NCBI GenBank assembly: GCA_958448705.1
Contig: CAUDEY010000001.1
Location: forward strand, 124,001-188,000
Source: UMGS1322 sp900550765
Lineage (GTDB): Bacteria > Bacillota > Clostridia > Christensenellales > QALW01
DNA: 64,000 nucleotides
Direction of reading: 5' to 3'
Positions 7,790-14,949 of the stretch are shown piece by piece. How positions within the stretch are numbered: position 1 is the first letter of the stretch; every line of letters starts with the position of its first letter. The position numbers and the translations under genes are program-made. Under the pieces are notes generated by a model that had not been told where the DNA came from, ran no database searches, and was given only the letters and a program-made list of their open reading frames with translations.

Positions 7790-8932
7790 TTATTTTCCTG
7801 TAAAAGGCTCAATAGGCCGGTTCATGCAAACACTTTCTACCAAACCGATACCGATCATATTCGCCAAAAAGCTGGAACCGCCATAACTGACAAACGGCAG
7901 CGGGATTCCCGTAATGGGCATAATACCGATAACCATACCGATATTTTCAAAAATATGAAACATATACATAGCCATTACACCCATAATGATCATTGCACCA
8001 TAGCGATCAGACGCCTTGCGCATCAGCATCCACATCCGTACCTCCATCACTGCATACAGTACAATCAGTACGATTCCCCCCAAAAAACCAAGCGATTCTC
8101 CAATAGCAGAAAAAATAAAATCCGTTTCTACCGCGGGGATATAGTCCATTTGTGTAATTGCATTATCCCCTAAAACGCCCTTGCCGAAAAATCCGCCGGA
8201 GCCAATAGCGATTTTTGAATACTGCAGCTGTTCTACCTCGTTGCCGGAAATAAAATTAAGGATCCGGCTCTGCTGCTGTTCTCCCATTAAAAACCACAAT
8301 GCAACCATGCAAACAATTCCAATACCTGCCAAAATTCCGATATGCTTCCAGCGCATGCCGCCGGCAAACATCATCATTAAAAAGATAAACACATATACCA
8401 GGGAAGTACCGATATCCATCTGTGTAAGCAGCGCCGCTACAAAGATGATCATGACACCGAAGCTGTACCCCAGGTCCTTTACAGTAGACAGCTTTTCATG
8501 CATACCAATCGTTTTAGCCAGCAGCAGGATCAGTCCCAGCTTTCCCACTTCAGTAGCCTGAAACGTAAAACTCTCGCCGATCGCGATCCAGCCGCGGGTG
8601 CCGCCGCGTACTGAGCCAAAAAAAGAAGTATAGACAATCAACCCAACACAAACGACCATTACCACATACCAGATACGGGAATAAATGTGATAATCCAGCA
8701 TAGCAACACAGGCCATAGCGACGAATCCAATGACGATCCACACCGCCTGTTTCACAACACTGGAGAGATTCAGCCGAGAAAGCATTTCAAAAAGTGTGGC
8801 TTCCTCGCCGCCGGTGGACGCATCCGCCGTAGCCATTAAAATGGCAAGCAAGCCAAAAAGAGAAATCACCGCAACGATAATCAACAAAATATACTCTATA
8901 TTATGCAGTTTTCGCTTGTCAAAAAGCCACAT
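7790..8932 (-). CDS. rodA: RodA/FtsW (SEDS) peptidoglycan glycosyltransferase
   Basis: This 380-residue protein has about ten membrane segments and the SEDS hallmarks: RGWIAIG(E)SFTFQATEVGKLGLILLLAKT near the middle, DYIPAVETDFIFSAIGE with the catalytic-region acidic residue, and the C-terminal PITGIPLPFVSYGGSSFLANMIGIGLV. SEDS proteins polymerise lipid II into glycan strands together with a class B penicillin-binding protein. The position after minD-minE, rather than in the division cluster, fits RodA (elongation) better than FtsW. No class B PBP gene is present in the window beside it. It is co-directional with minE upstream and the spoIVF-like genes downstream. Confidence 0.88.
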   Translation of the reverse strand: MWLFDKRKLHNIEYILLIIVAVISLFGLLAILMATADASTGGEEATLFEMLSRLNLSSVVKQAVWIVIGFVAMACVAMLDYHIYSRIWYVVMVVCVGLIVYTSFFGSVRGGTRGWIAIGESFTFQATEVGKLGLILLLAKTIGMHEKLSTVKDLGYSFGVMIIFVAALLTQMDIGTSLVYVFIFLMMMFAGGMRWKHIGILAGIGIVCMVALWFLMGEQQQSRILNFISGNEVEQLQYSKIAIGSGGFFGKGVLGDNAITQMDYIPAVETDFIFSAIGESLGFLGGIVLIVLYAVMEVRMWMLMRKASDRYGAMIIMGVMAMYMFHIFENIGMVIGIMPITGIPLPFVSYGGSSFLANMIGIGLVESVCMNRPIEPFTGK

Positions 8933-8994
8933 AAGAAAACCTCAACATAAAAATATATTTTTATTTTACCACACTTTTATAATATTTTCAATCT

Positions 8995-9258
8995 TTATGT
9001 TAAAAGTTCTTTGTAAGCGATCACCGGCATCTTTGCGCAAAGGCAGGCCCCCGTACCGGAACGCTCTATGGTAACGGAAATTCGGTCATAGTCAGGCTCA
9101 ATATATTTTACCGCAATCGCAATAATATCGGCTGACATTCTAAGCAAAAATTCAGCCGAAACATTGGCTCTATCACGGGAAACCACAGACTGAAGACGCT
9201 GCTTTGCTACTTTGCGGCTGTTAAGGCCGCTCTTTCTTCTTTTAAAAAATCCAAACAT
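8995..9258 (-). CDS. minE: Cell division topological specificity factor MinE
   Basis: This 87-residue protein has the amphipathic membrane-targeting N-terminus MFGFFKRRKS, the MinD-contact helix SRKVAKQRLQSVVSRDRANV (residues about 12-31) and a C-terminal dimerisation domain with MSADIIAIAVKYI. MinE displaces MinD from the membrane by stimulating its ATPase, so that division occurs at midcell. The start is the ATG at 9258, preceded by GGAGG at correct spacing; an in-frame codon at 9285 would overlap minD and lacks such a site. It follows minD closely in the same operon. Confidence 0.9.
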   Translation of the reverse strand: MFGFFKRRKSGLNSRKVAKQRLQSVVSRDRANVSAEFLLRMSADIIAIAVKYIEPDYDRISVTIERSGTGACLCAKMPVIAYKELLT

Positions 9259-9281
9259 AAAACATCCTCCGCAAAACAAAC

Positions 9282-10073
9282 TCAAACCGCTTTTTTCCCG
9301 AATATTTTTTCCAGAATAACCCCCAGCGCCGAAGGTACGTTTATAGGAATATTCTCTCCCATCAGCCGCCGGGCAATATTTTCATATTCTCTTCCGGCCA
9401 GGCTTTTGGGCATACTAATAACCGCCTCCCCCAAATTAGAAGCCTTTACCACTGCGGCATCGTCCAGCACTGCGCCGATCGCCTTCTGCCCTAAAATATC
9501 TTCTACATCCTCTACGGCAAGCATATCCCCCCTGCTTACCATATCAGGTTTAATTCTGTTTACCACCAAAGAGGTATGGGCAATTTCTCCTGCAGCCATC
9601 AATCCGATTACCCGGTCGGCATCCCGTACGGAGGACACCTCCGGTGTACAGACTACCAATGCCTCTTCCGCACCCGCGATGGCATTTTTAAAACCTTGCT
9701 CGATGCCGGCAGGGCAGTCAAGCAGAATAAAATCATACTGGTCGCGCAGCTCACTTAAAAGATGCTTCATCTGCGCTTCATTTACCGCATTTTTATCCCG
9801 CGTCTGGCTGGCGGCCATCAAACTCAAGTGTTCATTGCGCCGGTCACGGATAATAGCCTGTTTAATCCGGCATTTATTTTCAATAACATCCACCAAATCA
9901 AACACAATGCGGTTTTCCAGCCCCAGTACCGTATCCAGATTCCGCAGGCCGATATCGGTATCGATCAGCAGCACTTCTTTTCCGGCCTTTGCCAACGCAG
10001 CCCCTATGTTTGCACAGGCCGTAGTTTTCCCCACTCCGCCCTTGCCGGATGTTACAACAATTACCCTTCCCAT
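9282..10073 (-). CDS. minD: Septum site-determining ATPase MinD
   Basis: This 263-residue ParA/MinD-type ATPase has the deviant Walker A motif SGKGGVGKTT (residues 9-18, with the signature lysine), switch I DTDIGLRNLD (38-47), Walker B FILLDCPAGIEQGF (about 113-126) and a C-terminal amphipathic helix (SALGVILEKIFGKK) that inserts into the membrane when ATP is bound. It works with MinE to place the division septum. A GGGGAG ribosome binding site precedes the ATG. It is the first gene of the minDE-rodA-spoIVFAB-like operon. MinC, which usually precedes minD and is the actual FtsZ inhibitor, is not encoded upstream, where a divergent unrelated operon starts. Confidence 0.95.
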   Translation of the reverse strand: MGRVIVVTSGKGGVGKTTACANIGAALAKAGKEVLLIDTDIGLRNLDTVLGLENRIVFDLVDVIENKCRIKQAIIRDRRNEHLSLMAASQTRDKNAVNEAQMKHLLSELRDQYDFILLDCPAGIEQGFKNAIAGAEEALVVCTPEVSSVRDADRVIGLMAAGEIAHTSLVVNRIKPDMVSRGDMLAVEDVEDILGQKAIGAVLDDAAVVKASNLGEAVISMPKSLAGREYENIARRLMGENIPINVPSALGVILEKIFGKKAV

Positions 10074-10244
10074 AAAAATAACTCCCCTTATTTAAACTTT
10101 CTTATTTGACACGATAAATGCCGCGGAGCCTGTCCGGGCCCCTCTTATCATAGAACAAAACAGATTGGATTGAAATAGCTATTTTTGCCGAATCTGCACA
10201 GCTGACAAAACAAGTAAAAACACTACAAAAAGCGCCCGCTGAAT

Positions 10245-10273
10245 TTGACAAAAACAATATTTAAGGCTATAAT
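10245..10273 (+). promoter_or_regulatory. Perfect-consensus sigma-A promoter for DUF1858-rpiB
   Basis: TTGACA (10245-10250), exactly 17 nt, then TATAAT (10268-10273). Both hexamers match the vegetative consensus exactly. The start codon is 84 nt downstream of the -10 box. Confidence 0.9.
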
Positions 10274-10357
10274 TTATATAAATAAAAAAATCACCTGTGC
10301 TTTGGGATAAAAATAAAAAAACACAGCAGAATATAGGAATATAAGGGAGGTTATTTT

Positions 10358-10582
10358 ATGAAACAGGCAACCAAACAAAACACCATCGGTGAAATTTTAG
10401 AGATGAACAGTGAAGTAGCCGCACTTTTCTTAGGGCACGGCATGTTCTGTATCTCCTGCCCCAGCGCCCAAAATGAATCTTTAGAGGAAGCCTGCATGGT
10501 GCATAATATTGACGCGGACGAGCTTCTGGATCTGATCAATAAGTTCCTTGCTGCCGAAGAGGACGAGAGTGAGGATAAATAA
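10358..10582 (+). CDS. DUF1858 CxxC redox-disulfide protein
   Basis: This 74-residue cytosolic protein belongs to the DUF1858 / hybrid-cluster-protein-associated disulfide family: a helical start (TIGEILEMNSEVAALFLGHGM) followed by CISC (Cys31 and Cys34) and a conserved C-terminal LDLINKFL. The CxxC pair lies just after the GHGMFC turn, the family signature, and is predicted to be redox active or to bind a metal. The partner is unknown. Translation is driven by GGGAGG. The stop codon abuts the ATG of rpiB, so the two are co-transcribed from the perfect promoter upstream. Family members often accompany hybrid cluster proteins or DUF438 proteins, none of which is seen here. Confidence 0.85.
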   Translation: MKQATKQNTIGEILEMNSEVAALFLGHGMFCISCPSAQNESLEEACMVHNIDADELLDLINKFLAAEEDESEDK

Positions 10583-11029
10583 ATGAAAATAGCTATCGGT
10601 TGTGATCACGGCGGATTTACCCTCAAGCAGCTGATCCTAAAACACCTGGAGCAAAAAGGGTATACGATAAAGGATTTCGGTTGCTTCAGTGAAGCCAGTG
10701 TCGATTACCCCGACTATGCCTATCCTGTAGCAAAGGCCGTAGTCAGCGGCGAAGCTGAAAAGGGAATTCTGATTTGCGGCACCGGCATCGGCATGAGCAT
10801 TGCCGCCAATAAAGTAAAAGGCATCCGCTGCGCACTGTGCTGCGATACCTTTTCCGCCCACGCTACAGCCGAGCACAATGACAGCAACGTTTTAGCTTTA
10901 GGCGCCCGGGTCATTGGTCCGGGATTGGCTCTTGATATTGTTGATGCATGGCTCGGCGCGCAGTTCATGGGCAAACAGCATATTGCCCGAATCGAAAAAA
11001 TCACAAAAATAGAAGCGCAGGAACTGTAA
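10583..11029 (+). CDS. rpiB: Ribose 5-phosphate isomerase B
   Basis: This 148-residue enzyme interconverts ribulose 5-phosphate and ribose 5-phosphate in the non-oxidative pentose phosphate pathway. Conserved RpiB features are the start MKIAIGCDHGGFTLK, the phosphate-binding loop LICGTGIGMSIAANK with the catalytic-base cysteine (Cys65), and the histidine-containing segment TAEHNDSNVLALGAR. The length matches the RpiB/LacAB family; the LacA and LacB paralogues work as a pair, and only a single gene is present, which favours RpiB. It starts directly after the DUF1858 stop codon and is followed 31 nt later by a strong terminator. Confidence 0.92.
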   Translation: MKIAIGCDHGGFTLKQLILKHLEQKGYTIKDFGCFSEASVDYPDYAYPVAKAVVSGEAEKGILICGTGIGMSIAANKVKGIRCALCCDTFSAHATAEHNDSNVLALGARVIGPGLALDIVDAWLGAQFMGKQHIARIEKITKIEAQEL

Positions 11030-11060
11030 TAGATACGCAAAGTAAAAGTCTGCTTCATGC

Positions 11061-11097
11061 AAAAACACACAGGAATGTTTCCTGTGTGTTTTTTTAC
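11061..11097. terminator. Rho-independent terminator after rpiB
   Basis: A 15-bp perfect inverted repeat (arms 11061-11075 and 11079-11093) with a TGT loop and flanking A and T tracts. It lies between the convergent rpiB and rsiV-like genes and may stop transcription from both sides. Confidence 0.9.
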
Positions 11098-11098
11098 C

Positions 11099-11968
11099 TT
11101 ATAGATCCCCGGTATAAAGCGTCCGCGGAATTACAAATTCCGGATATCCCATAGTGCCCGGCGCCACTTCATATTTATCAAACACAATCACCAAATCACC
11201 GTCTTGATTAAAATAGAAATTCTGATCCGGAGCAATTTCATAAAATCCCCAAAATGTTTTATCGTCTGAATACATCCAATAGATCACATCCGGATCCGTT
11301 TCCATTTGCTGCGCCATTTGCTGTTTAATATTTTCACTGAAAATATGAACATAATCAAAATCCGGATCAAAGATATCCGCCAATGTTACAATTTCCCCGC
11401 GACTTTTATCAATATGATAATAACGGTAAGCATTGCTGCCCGTGCCGGCACTTTCTGTAATAATGATTTTCAGCGTAAACCAATTTTCATTATTGGTTAT
11501 GGTTTCATAATCAATTAATAAATCAAAATGTGAATCGGGAAGCTCCTCTGCACTTTCACGGAAGCGGGCAATAATTTCATCCGTCATCTTTTTTACTTCT
11601 TCATTAATTACATCCAAAGGCTCCTGCATACCGTCTTCTGCTTCCATATGCGGAATCCGAATACTTTCGGAGTGATTTTCATCCTCCTTTTCAAAATCAT
11701 ACGTAGTGATAACCCGCACAATTTTGTCCACAACAGGAATTTCCTGCATGGCATAGGCTATTTCAGGACTCACATTCGGCAGAATAAAAAAGGCCAGCAA
11801 TAGCAGCACTGCCGTTGTACGAATACCGATCGTAAAAAAATGTGGTTTCCTCTCCGTATTCTTCTGCAGCCATGCCACGGTAAAATCAAACCGCTGAGCA
11901 ATCGACTCCGGCATCACGATTTTTTCTTTTTTTAATAATCGTCGGATCTTTCTATCCTGTTTATTCAT
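11099..11968 (-). CDS. RsiV-like anti-sigma factor (DUF3298 ectodomain)
   Basis: This 289-residue single-pass membrane protein has a basic cytosolic N-terminus (about 1-45, the presumed sigma-binding part), one membrane helix (about 50-66) and a large ectodomain. Its C-terminal 110 residues (SRGEIVTLADIFDPDFDY, FYEIAPDQNFYFNQDGDLVIVFDKYEVAPG) have the DUF3298 fold found in B. subtilis RsiV, which binds lysozyme directly and releases SigV after signal-peptidase cleavage. An AYA motif at residues 71-73, just outside the membrane helix, is a plausible signal-peptidase site. It overlaps the ECF sigma gene by 4 nt, the standard sigma/anti-sigma arrangement. Lysozyme sensing is inferred from the family. 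Confidence 0.75.
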   Translation of the reverse strand: MNKQDRKIRRLLKKEKIVMPESIAQRFDFTVAWLQKNTERKPHFFTIGIRTTAVLLLLAFFILPNVSPEIAYAMQEIPVVDKIVRVITTYDFEKEDENHSESIRIPHMEAEDGMQEPLDVINEEVKKMTDEIIARFRESAEELPDSHFDLLIDYETITNNENWFTLKIIITESAGTGSNAYRYYHIDKSRGEIVTLADIFDPDFDYVHIFSENIKQQMAQQMETDPDVIYWMYSDDKTFWGFYEIAPDQNFYFNQDGDLVIVFDKYEVAPGTMGYPEFVIPRTLYTGDL

Positions 11969-12453
11969 AAAACCGCCTCGCTTTCTAAAATTTCCCGAAG
12001 CATTTTTCTTGCCCGGAAGAGCCTCTGCTTGACCGCATCTACCGTAATTCCCAAAACCTTAGCCATATCTTTTACGGGCATATTTTCATAATAGTATAAA
12101 ATAATTACCGTACGGTATTTCATTTCAAGTGCCAGCACACTCTCCCAAAGTATGGTTTTCTGTTCAATCGTATCCTCTCCGGAGGAAACCTCGAGTTCTT
12201 CAATATCCACAGTATACATTCGCTTTTTCAATATTTTATAGCACTCGTTAACGAGTATTCTGAGTATCCATGGTTTTATTTTGTCAAAAAATCTTAAATC
12301 ATCCAAATGATCATACCCCTGCATCAAAGCATTTTGTATTGCGTCCTCGGCATCCTCCTTATTTCTTAAAATTCCAATGGCCGTTACATACATGCTATTC
12401 TTCAGTTGGCTTATTTTTTGACAAAACCATGCGGTTTTCTCTTGCCCCGGCAT
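11965..12453 (-). CDS. ECF sigma-70 family RNA polymerase sigma factor
   Basis: This 162-residue protein has the two domains of an extracytoplasmic-function sigma factor: sigma-2 (about residues 15-80, with GILRNKEDAEDAIQNALMQGYDHL and PWILRILVNEC) and sigma-4 (about 105-158, with ALEMKYRTVIILYYYENMPVKDMAKVLGITVDAVKQRLFRAR, a helix-turn-helix for the -35 element; given here as consecutive parts). A GGAGG ribosome binding site precedes the ATG. The RsiV-like partner overlaps it. It lies 60 nt downstream of the SGNH and MBOAT O-acylation genes on the same strand and may be co-transcribed with them. By analogy with SigV it could control cell-wall O-acetylation. Confidence 0.88.
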   Translation of the reverse strand: MPGQEKTAWFCQKISQLKNSMYVTAIGILRNKEDAEDAIQNALMQGYDHLDDLRFFDKIKPWILRILVNECYKILKKRMYTVDIEELEVSSGEDTIEQKTILWESVLALEMKYRTVIILYYYENMPVKDMAKVLGITVDAVKQRLFRARKMLREILESEAVL

Positions 12454-12513
12454 TTTAATCCTCCGCCGTATTCTGTAATATTTATAAAATATGTGCCTAC
12501 CGCCTATCCTACG

Positions 12514-13338
12514 CTATTTTACAACAGCCACAGTAAAAAGCCATTCTTTCCAATTTTTATAATACTTCCCAAGAATATGTGAATTATCCGCTGTATATTT
12601 ATCCGAAAGATTCCCGTTTTCATCGTCAAAAAGAGGATTTACATCAATATAAAATACGGTTTCCTGGTCCGCAAATTTTGATATTTCCTGATTAAAAATA
12701 TTAATATTATCGTTATTAAAAACCGGGTCGGTATCTGACCGGCTTTGTGCTACATGCAAATTAGCTTCTATAAAAATAATGGCCTGGGGTTGATATTGTT
12801 TTATTTTTTCAATCAATTCCCCATACTTTTTGACTGTAGCAGTTTGATTGTACCCTAACTCATTAATACCCAGCATAATATAGATCTTACCATATTTCTT
12901 TTCTGACATCAACGCATCAAAAGTCACCTTTCCCATACCAGGCACGGAAACCTTCTCCGTAGTAATATTATAAACGCTCATACCTGTAGTAGCAAAAAAA
13001 GTAGCTCCTTCTAAATTTCCATATTCAGAAAGCCCTACTGTTCTGGAATCCCCAATAAACAGCGCATCTCCAAAATATCCTTCCGGTGCCTGTGTAAAAG
13101 TATTCTGTGGATATTCCGTAGGTGCTCCGCCGGAAACCTCCGGACTTGCCTGCACCGCATCAGTAGGCTCCGGCATCGTCGGTACCGCTGTAGATTCTGT
13201 CTGCAGAGAATCTGTTCCCTCCAGAAGGCCCGCTTGAGAATCCCTTTGCTTTTTTACTTTACTAAAAACAACAATGAACACCACAAGCAGCACAGCAACC
13301 AGAATAACCGAAATAACATTAAATATATATCTTTTCAT
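12514..13338 (-). CDS. Membrane-anchored SGNH/GDSL O-acyltransferase or esterase
   Basis: This 274-residue protein has an N-terminal membrane anchor (about residues 7-27), a Ser/Thr/Pro-rich linker and an extracytoplasmic SGNH domain. Block I is FIGDSRT (nucleophile Ser98), the block III Asn is in LGINELG (Asn159), and the Asp-x-x-His dyad is DNSH (Asp251, His254). These are the catalytic residues of the SGNH family. It follows an MBOAT gene by 11 nt, like PatA/PatB or AlgI/AlgX-type pairs in which MBOAT exports acetyl groups and the SGNH protein transfers them to a cell-wall or capsule polymer. Transferase rather than esterase activity is inferred from that pairing. Confidence 0.8.
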   Translation of the reverse strand: MKRYIFNVISVILVAVLLVVFIVVFSKVKKQRDSQAGLLEGTDSLQTESTAVPTMPEPTDAVQASPEVSGGAPTEYPQNTFTQAPEGYFGDALFIGDSRTVGLSEYGNLEGATFFATTGMSVYNITTEKVSVPGMGKVTFDALMSEKKYGKIYIMLGINELGYNQTATVKKYGELIEKIKQYQPQAIIFIEANLHVAQSRSDTDPVFNNDNINIFNQEISKFADQETVFYIDVNPLFDDENGNLSDKYTADNSHILGKYYKNWKEWLFTVAVVK

Positions 13339-13349
13339 AAAAAAACCTC

Positions 13350-14750
13350 CTAAAACCGAAAATATAAAAATGGATCATCTAATCCTTTATACAACAAAAA
13401 TACTGACAGTGCAAAGATCCCGATCAGCACGGGAATAATCATCCAGCGGTTTTGAATCTTCCTATAGAGCTTTGCCGGAAGATCCGTGCAGCAAAGAAGG
13501 CCGATTCCCAACAAAACGCCATATATTTTCCCGTATTTTATGTAATCAAGCGCATAGACGGCTTCTCCGCCTATCCCTATCAAACGTCCCGCATAAACGG
13601 CCAACTGTCCGCAGTCCGTAATAGCAAAAATCATCCATGAAAGCGGAATCATCAACGCCATATATCCATGACCTATAGCCGGAAAACGATTCAGTACGTT
13701 AGAAAGACCGCTTTTTTCCAATACAATAAGGAAATATAAAAACAATCCCCACAAAATAAAGTTCCATGACGCGCCATGCCAAAATCCTGTCAACAGCCAA
13801 ACAACAAAAAGATTAAAAAAGGTTCGGCCAACCCCTCGGCGACTTCCGCCTAAGGGAATATATACATACTCTTTAAACCAATTTCCCAATGTAATATGCC
13901 ATCTTCGCCAAAACTCAGTCATAGAAAGAGAAAGATACGGATGTGCAAAGTTCACAGGTAAATGAAAGCCTATCATTTCACCCAGCCCTATTGCCATTAA
14001 CGAATAGCCGTAAAAATCAAAATACAGCTGCATACTAAAAGCAATAATCCCCATCCATGCCAACGGCACAGAAATACTTTCATATCCAATGGTCTGAATA
14101 TCGCTCCACAATCTTCCAATCTGGTTGGCCAGCAATACTTTCATACCCAGCCCTATAATAAAAAGCTTTCCGCCATTTAAAAAAGCGCGTACTGTATGCT
14201 GCCGAGAAACCAATTCTTTTTGAATATCCTCATAACGTACAATAGGACCGGCAATCAGCTGTGGAAACATAATAATATACATTCCCATACGCAGCAAAGA
14301 TCGTTCCGCTTTAATTTTTCCCCGATAGACATCCGCCAGATAAGATACCTCCTGAAAAGTGTAAAAACTAATACCGATAGGAAGAATCAGATTCGCATAA
14401 GGCAAGCGCCAATTTCCCGGGAAACGTGCCAGAATAAAATTTAAATTTTCTGCAAAAAAATCCGCATATTTAAACACAAACAACCAGCCAAAATTATAAA
14501 TAAGTCCGATAAGAAAAAACGCCCTGCGATCGTTACTTTTCTCTTCAATCGCCCGCCCCACCCAATAATTTATAAGAATAGAAAACAGAATCAAAACCAC
14601 GTACAAAGAATTTTCTATCGTACCATAAGCATAAAAAACAAGACTGAAAGCGAACACGCAGAAATTTTTTATCTTAGGCGATACCAAATAATAGGCCGCC
14701 AAAAAAAGAGGTAAAAATATAAAAATAAATTCCAAGCTGCTGAATACCAT
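13350..14750 (-). CDS. MBOAT family O-acyltransferase (AlgI/DltB-like)
   Basis: This 466-residue integral membrane protein has about eleven membrane segments. MBOAT hallmarks are SMTEFWRRWHITLGNWFKEY, IPLGGSRRGVG, and WLLTGFWHGASWNFILWG with the active-site histidine near residue 317. The N-terminal VFSSLEFIFIFLPLFLAAYY is the normal start of the AlgI-like branch. Such proteins pass acyl (usually acetyl) groups from a cytosolic donor across the membrane for O-acylation of peptidoglycan or exopolysaccharide. The SGNH gene 11 nt downstream is the expected periplasmic partner. The polymer modified is unknown, but an adjacent SigV/RsiV-like pair suggests peptidoglycan. Confidence 0.9.
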   Translation of the reverse strand: MVFSSLEFIFIFLPLFLAAYYLVSPKIKNFCVFAFSLVFYAYGTIENSLYVVLILFSILINYWVGRAIEEKSNDRRAFFLIGLIYNFGWLFVFKYADFFAENLNFILARFPGNWRLPYANLILPIGISFYTFQEVSYLADVYRGKIKAERSLLRMGMYIIMFPQLIAGPIVRYEDIQKELVSRQHTVRAFLNGGKLFIIGLGMKVLLANQIGRLWSDIQTIGYESISVPLAWMGIIAFSMQLYFDFYGYSLMAIGLGEMIGFHLPVNFAHPYLSLSMTEFWRRWHITLGNWFKEYVYIPLGGSRRGVGRTFFNLFVVWLLTGFWHGASWNFILWGLFLYFLIVLEKSGLSNVLNRFPAIGHGYMALMIPLSWMIFAITDCGQLAVYAGRLIGIGGEAVYALDYIKYGKIYGVLLGIGLLCCTDLPAKLYRKIQNRWMIIPVLIGIFALSVFLLYKGLDDPFLYFRF

Positions 14751-14851
14751 CTTGCTCCTCCGCCATTTTTTCTCTCATAATTATAGAGCAAAAAAACCTT
14801 CCGTAGGTGACAAGATTTTTTATTATTTTTAAAAAAATTTCTGCAAAAAAG

Positions 14852-14884
14852 TTTTGGTAAAATATAGTATATATTTTACCAAAA
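14852..14884. repeat. 15-bp perfect palindrome with 3-nt centre
   Basis: Arms 14852-14866 and 14870-14884 (TTTTGGTAAAATATA and its complement) around GTA. On the minus strand it is followed by CTTTTTT, so it could terminate the ABC operon (stop at 14950). It also contains a TATACT that could be a -10 box about 115 nt upstream of the MBOAT start, in which case the dyad would be an operator. The stem is A/T-rich, so I cannot decide between these. Confidence 0.6.
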
Positions 14885-14949
14885 CATCCATATGCATCTG
14901 ATCGGGCTGAATCAGCAGCCATCTTTTTCAAATTTTGCCTATACAAGTT

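Noticed and set aside
14674..14946. A 90-residue minus-strand frame overlapping the MBOAT start
   Set aside because: It covers the A/T-rich intergenic palindrome, has no plausible ribosome binding site and resembles no family; the MBOAT start is clear.
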